Source of the DNA: Aspidapion aeneum
Lineage: Eukaryota > Arthropoda > Insecta > Coleoptera > Brentidae
Reading direction: 5' to 3'
DNA: 64,000 bases
Assembly (NCBI GenBank): GCA_963576565.1
Contig: OY755045.1
Location: 2,107,477-2,171,476 of the forward strand
In this document: in pieces, positions 61,781 to 64,000 of the stretch
Layout: every line of letters starts with the position of its first letter
Numbering within the stretch: position 1 is the stretch's first letter
Notes under the pieces: model-generated
The model's input: only the letters and a program-made list of their open reading frames with translations
What the model was told of the DNA's origin: nothing
The model's database searches: none
Position numbers and translations under genes: made by a program

Positions 61781-62755
61781 GTAATGTTCGACGGAAAAAA
61801 TATTTACGCAGTATTTTATTTTCTAGAGGGGTAATTATCCGTTAAGTTATTTGTGTACTAAAAGTCCCTATATTTTTTTAGGGGTAGAAGGGGGGGGGGG
61901 GTAATTACCACGTTAGGTATACGAGTAGATGTATTTATTGTATGTTTCAAAATTGTTATTTCTGTAGCGTAGGAAAAAAAATGATGAAAATAAATGTTTA
62001 TATTGTGTAGGTGCTAAAAACTGTATAAAATACAAAAAAAAAATAATTTTATTTAAAAAAAATGATGATCATTCCTAGTTTGAAAGGTCAAATAATAAAA
62101 ATAAAATAATTATTGTAAACCTCGCCTGCTGACCCATATAAGAACTAGTTTAAGTGCAACCTTATAATTTTTATGTGACCATAAAAACACTCCTTTAGCC
62201 GTAATAATGTCAATTTTTTTCTGCAAATTAAAACATCTTTGCAAAAATAGATCCGGATCATCATATATATTTACACAATTAAATAATATAATAAAATGTA
62301 AGCTATATGCGTAATAATTATGTAGAGAAATTATGTGACACCATTTTTAAATTAATTTTAATTATTAATTTATAGCACAAGTGTTCCTTTATGAAATCTT
62401 ATGAACTAACCAACCCTTTGTCGAGCACAGGAGTCTTTATCGTGCTAGCGCCATCTACGCTCTTAACATGGGACCACCGGCCTAACGTGACGTCCGAACG
62501 TACACCTACTGAATCCCTACTTCCACTGATGTTTTAAAGTGTCTAATAAAAGTGCAGCCAACATAGTTCAATGAATAGAGGCCAAAATAGGGGGGTTACC
62601 CTACAAAAGGTCCGGTAGTTCTGAATTTTGGATATGTTGTTAAGCTCAGGAGGGTAGTTAAAAATCTGAGTTTTCGTCACCCCCACCCCTGTGCTCCCTC
62701 CGCCATCTTGAAAAAACCATCAAAAATTGGCACTTTTTTTAGTTTTTTGCCTTTA
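61781..62755. other. intergenic, no feature seen
   Basis: AT-rich, with a GC-richer patch at 62420-62530 (GTGCTAGCGCCATCTACGC) that I could not assign. Confidence 0.4.
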
Positions 62756-62759
62756 ATTT

Positions 62760-63560
62760 CGTTCCAGTATACTAAATCGCAAAAAGAGTTATATAAAATT
62801 TTTTAGAGGATATAATTATCTACAATTAAAAAAAATTGTTTTAAATTAGCACACCACTAGAGCGGTAAATATGAAATATTTTTTACCATGTTACACAACG
62901 TTTAAAAGGAAATTTTATTATCTACAACGAAGTAAAAAACAATTTTTTTGATAAAGGGCATGGTTTTCAGAAAATCAAATAAAACCTGTGCAAAACATAA
63001 TTTTAAAAAAAAATTAATTAAATGGCCCCCATTTACGGACGTCGCTGGCGGGTTCGTTGTAAGTCAAACCCCATCGAGTTATACACCGTTGAAAAGAGAA
63101 TTTTACTGTCAATAAAATGCATCATAGCATTTTTTTAAATTAGGCTTAGTTTTTAAAAAAATTAGATAAAACTTGTAACAAAAATATTTTGATTTGTGAT
63201 TTTTTAAAATTGGTTAAAATTACGGGCGCCTCTGAATTTATAAGCATGAAACCAGTCCGACTTTTTTGCACAGCATTTTAAAGGAAATTTTATTTGCTAC
63301 AATAATGTATAACACATTTTGTTCTATAAACCTTGGGTTAAAAAAAACTTGAATAAATCATGGAAAAAACATGGATATTTTTTTACTTTTTTAAATTACT
63401 TCAATTAACGGACGCCGCTGAAGAGTTTATAAATAGTTGACCCCCATCGAGTTGTACCTTTTTCAAAAGGAAATTTCATTGTCCACAATAAAGTTTATTA
63501 CACATTCTTCTGTTAGAAGCGTATTTTTTGAGAAAATTTGAGAAAACTTAAATATGTTAG
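62760..63560 (-). repeat. ~187-bp tandem repeat family, reverse orientation
   Basis: Cores CGGACGTCGCTGG (63037), GGGCGCCTCTG (63223) and CGGACGCCGCTGA (63410) are 186-188 bp apart. Each is followed by AAAAGGAAATTTTATT and a CTACAATAA-type phrase. Together they are the complement of the block at 17560-18500. Confidence 0.75.
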
Positions 63561-64000
63561 ATTTTGGGGGGTCTGGGGGAGTTTTTGAAGAGGTGGTTAG
63601 TTTAAGGAAATGTCTGACCCCTAAGCTCTCTTACCTTTTTGTACGTCACTAAATTTACACAAAAAAATAAAAATAAATAAAAAACGTGCCGTTTAAAGCA
63701 CTAAATTTTAAAAAATTATTATTTTCCAACTTACTTACTTTAAGTTAAAAGTTACTCCCACCCCATTACAATATTTAAAAATACATTTAAAGAATGGATT
63801 TTGTAGCTTATAAAATTCTCTACAAGATATGTTCTTAGAACTTTTGCCCTAGAACAAAGTATTTCGGAGCTTATGCCGTCTAAAGTAGAAAAAATCTGAA
63901 AATTTGCCCAAGCACGTGATTTTAGTCATTTTTGGAAATTACCTAGATCCGTTACTGCTGCTCGCAGAACAACCATAGTACCACCCAATTGTAGATAATT
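63561..64000. other. intergenic edge, no feature seen
   Basis: No gene or repeat recognised before the window ends. Confidence 0.4.

Overview
The window is eukaryotic nuclear DNA, almost certainly from an insect. It carries an RR-1 arthropod cuticular protein gene with a signal-peptide exon, GT-AG introns throughout, and a dense AT-rich load of insect-type transposons. A beetle is plausible, but nothing seen proves the order. Bacterial features such as operons, ribosome binding sites and CRISPR arrays are absent.

Two real genes are supported, both on the + strand. (1) Positions 2-27809 hold the 3' part of a large, unrecognised gene. Thirteen exons join in frame into 882 codons plus a stop. 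The N-terminal half is built from exons with phase-1 introns at both ends. Most carry Cys motifs of the type [DE]C-x-C-x2-C-x-C in a Ser/Ala/Lys-rich linker. The C-terminal half has a Gln-rich/coiled-coil-like part and a final fibronectin type III-like domain split by the largest intron. (2) Positions 38118-46278 hold a complete five-exon RR-1 cuticle protein gene (190 aa) with a TATA box, signal peptide, Gly-rich flanks and a Rebers-Riddiford chitin-binding domain.

Everything else is repeats and mobile-element debris, much of it inside introns. The last intron of gene 1 holds a ~6.1-kb array of 7-9-bp repeats (about 21130-27270). Its sense strand lacks G for 3.46 kb and again for 1.29 kb, and its variant blocks are roughly concentric. 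Other intron tenants are a gypsy pol relic, a 4.6-kb hAT-type element with further elements nested inside, two non-LTR reverse transcriptases, and a Penelope-like fragment. The 27.8-38 kb and 46.3-64 kb intergenic parts hold hAT MITEs with exact 8-bp target duplications, foldback elements, a solo LTR between two tRNA-derived SINEs, a Tigger/pogo-like shell filled with other elements, a DNA polymerase B relic of Polinton/Maverick type, and pentamer and tetramer arrays.

The most interesting signal is a dispersed ~463-bp repeat carrying a hammerhead ribozyme. There are five copies. One on the - strand at 32119-32166 has an intact core and stem I. One on the + strand near 18846 has the core but a damaged stem I. 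Copy junctions suggest a head-to-tail or circular template, as in retrozymes. Second is the Cys-motif/FN3 gene with its exon-shuffling architecture and G-free intronic satellite.
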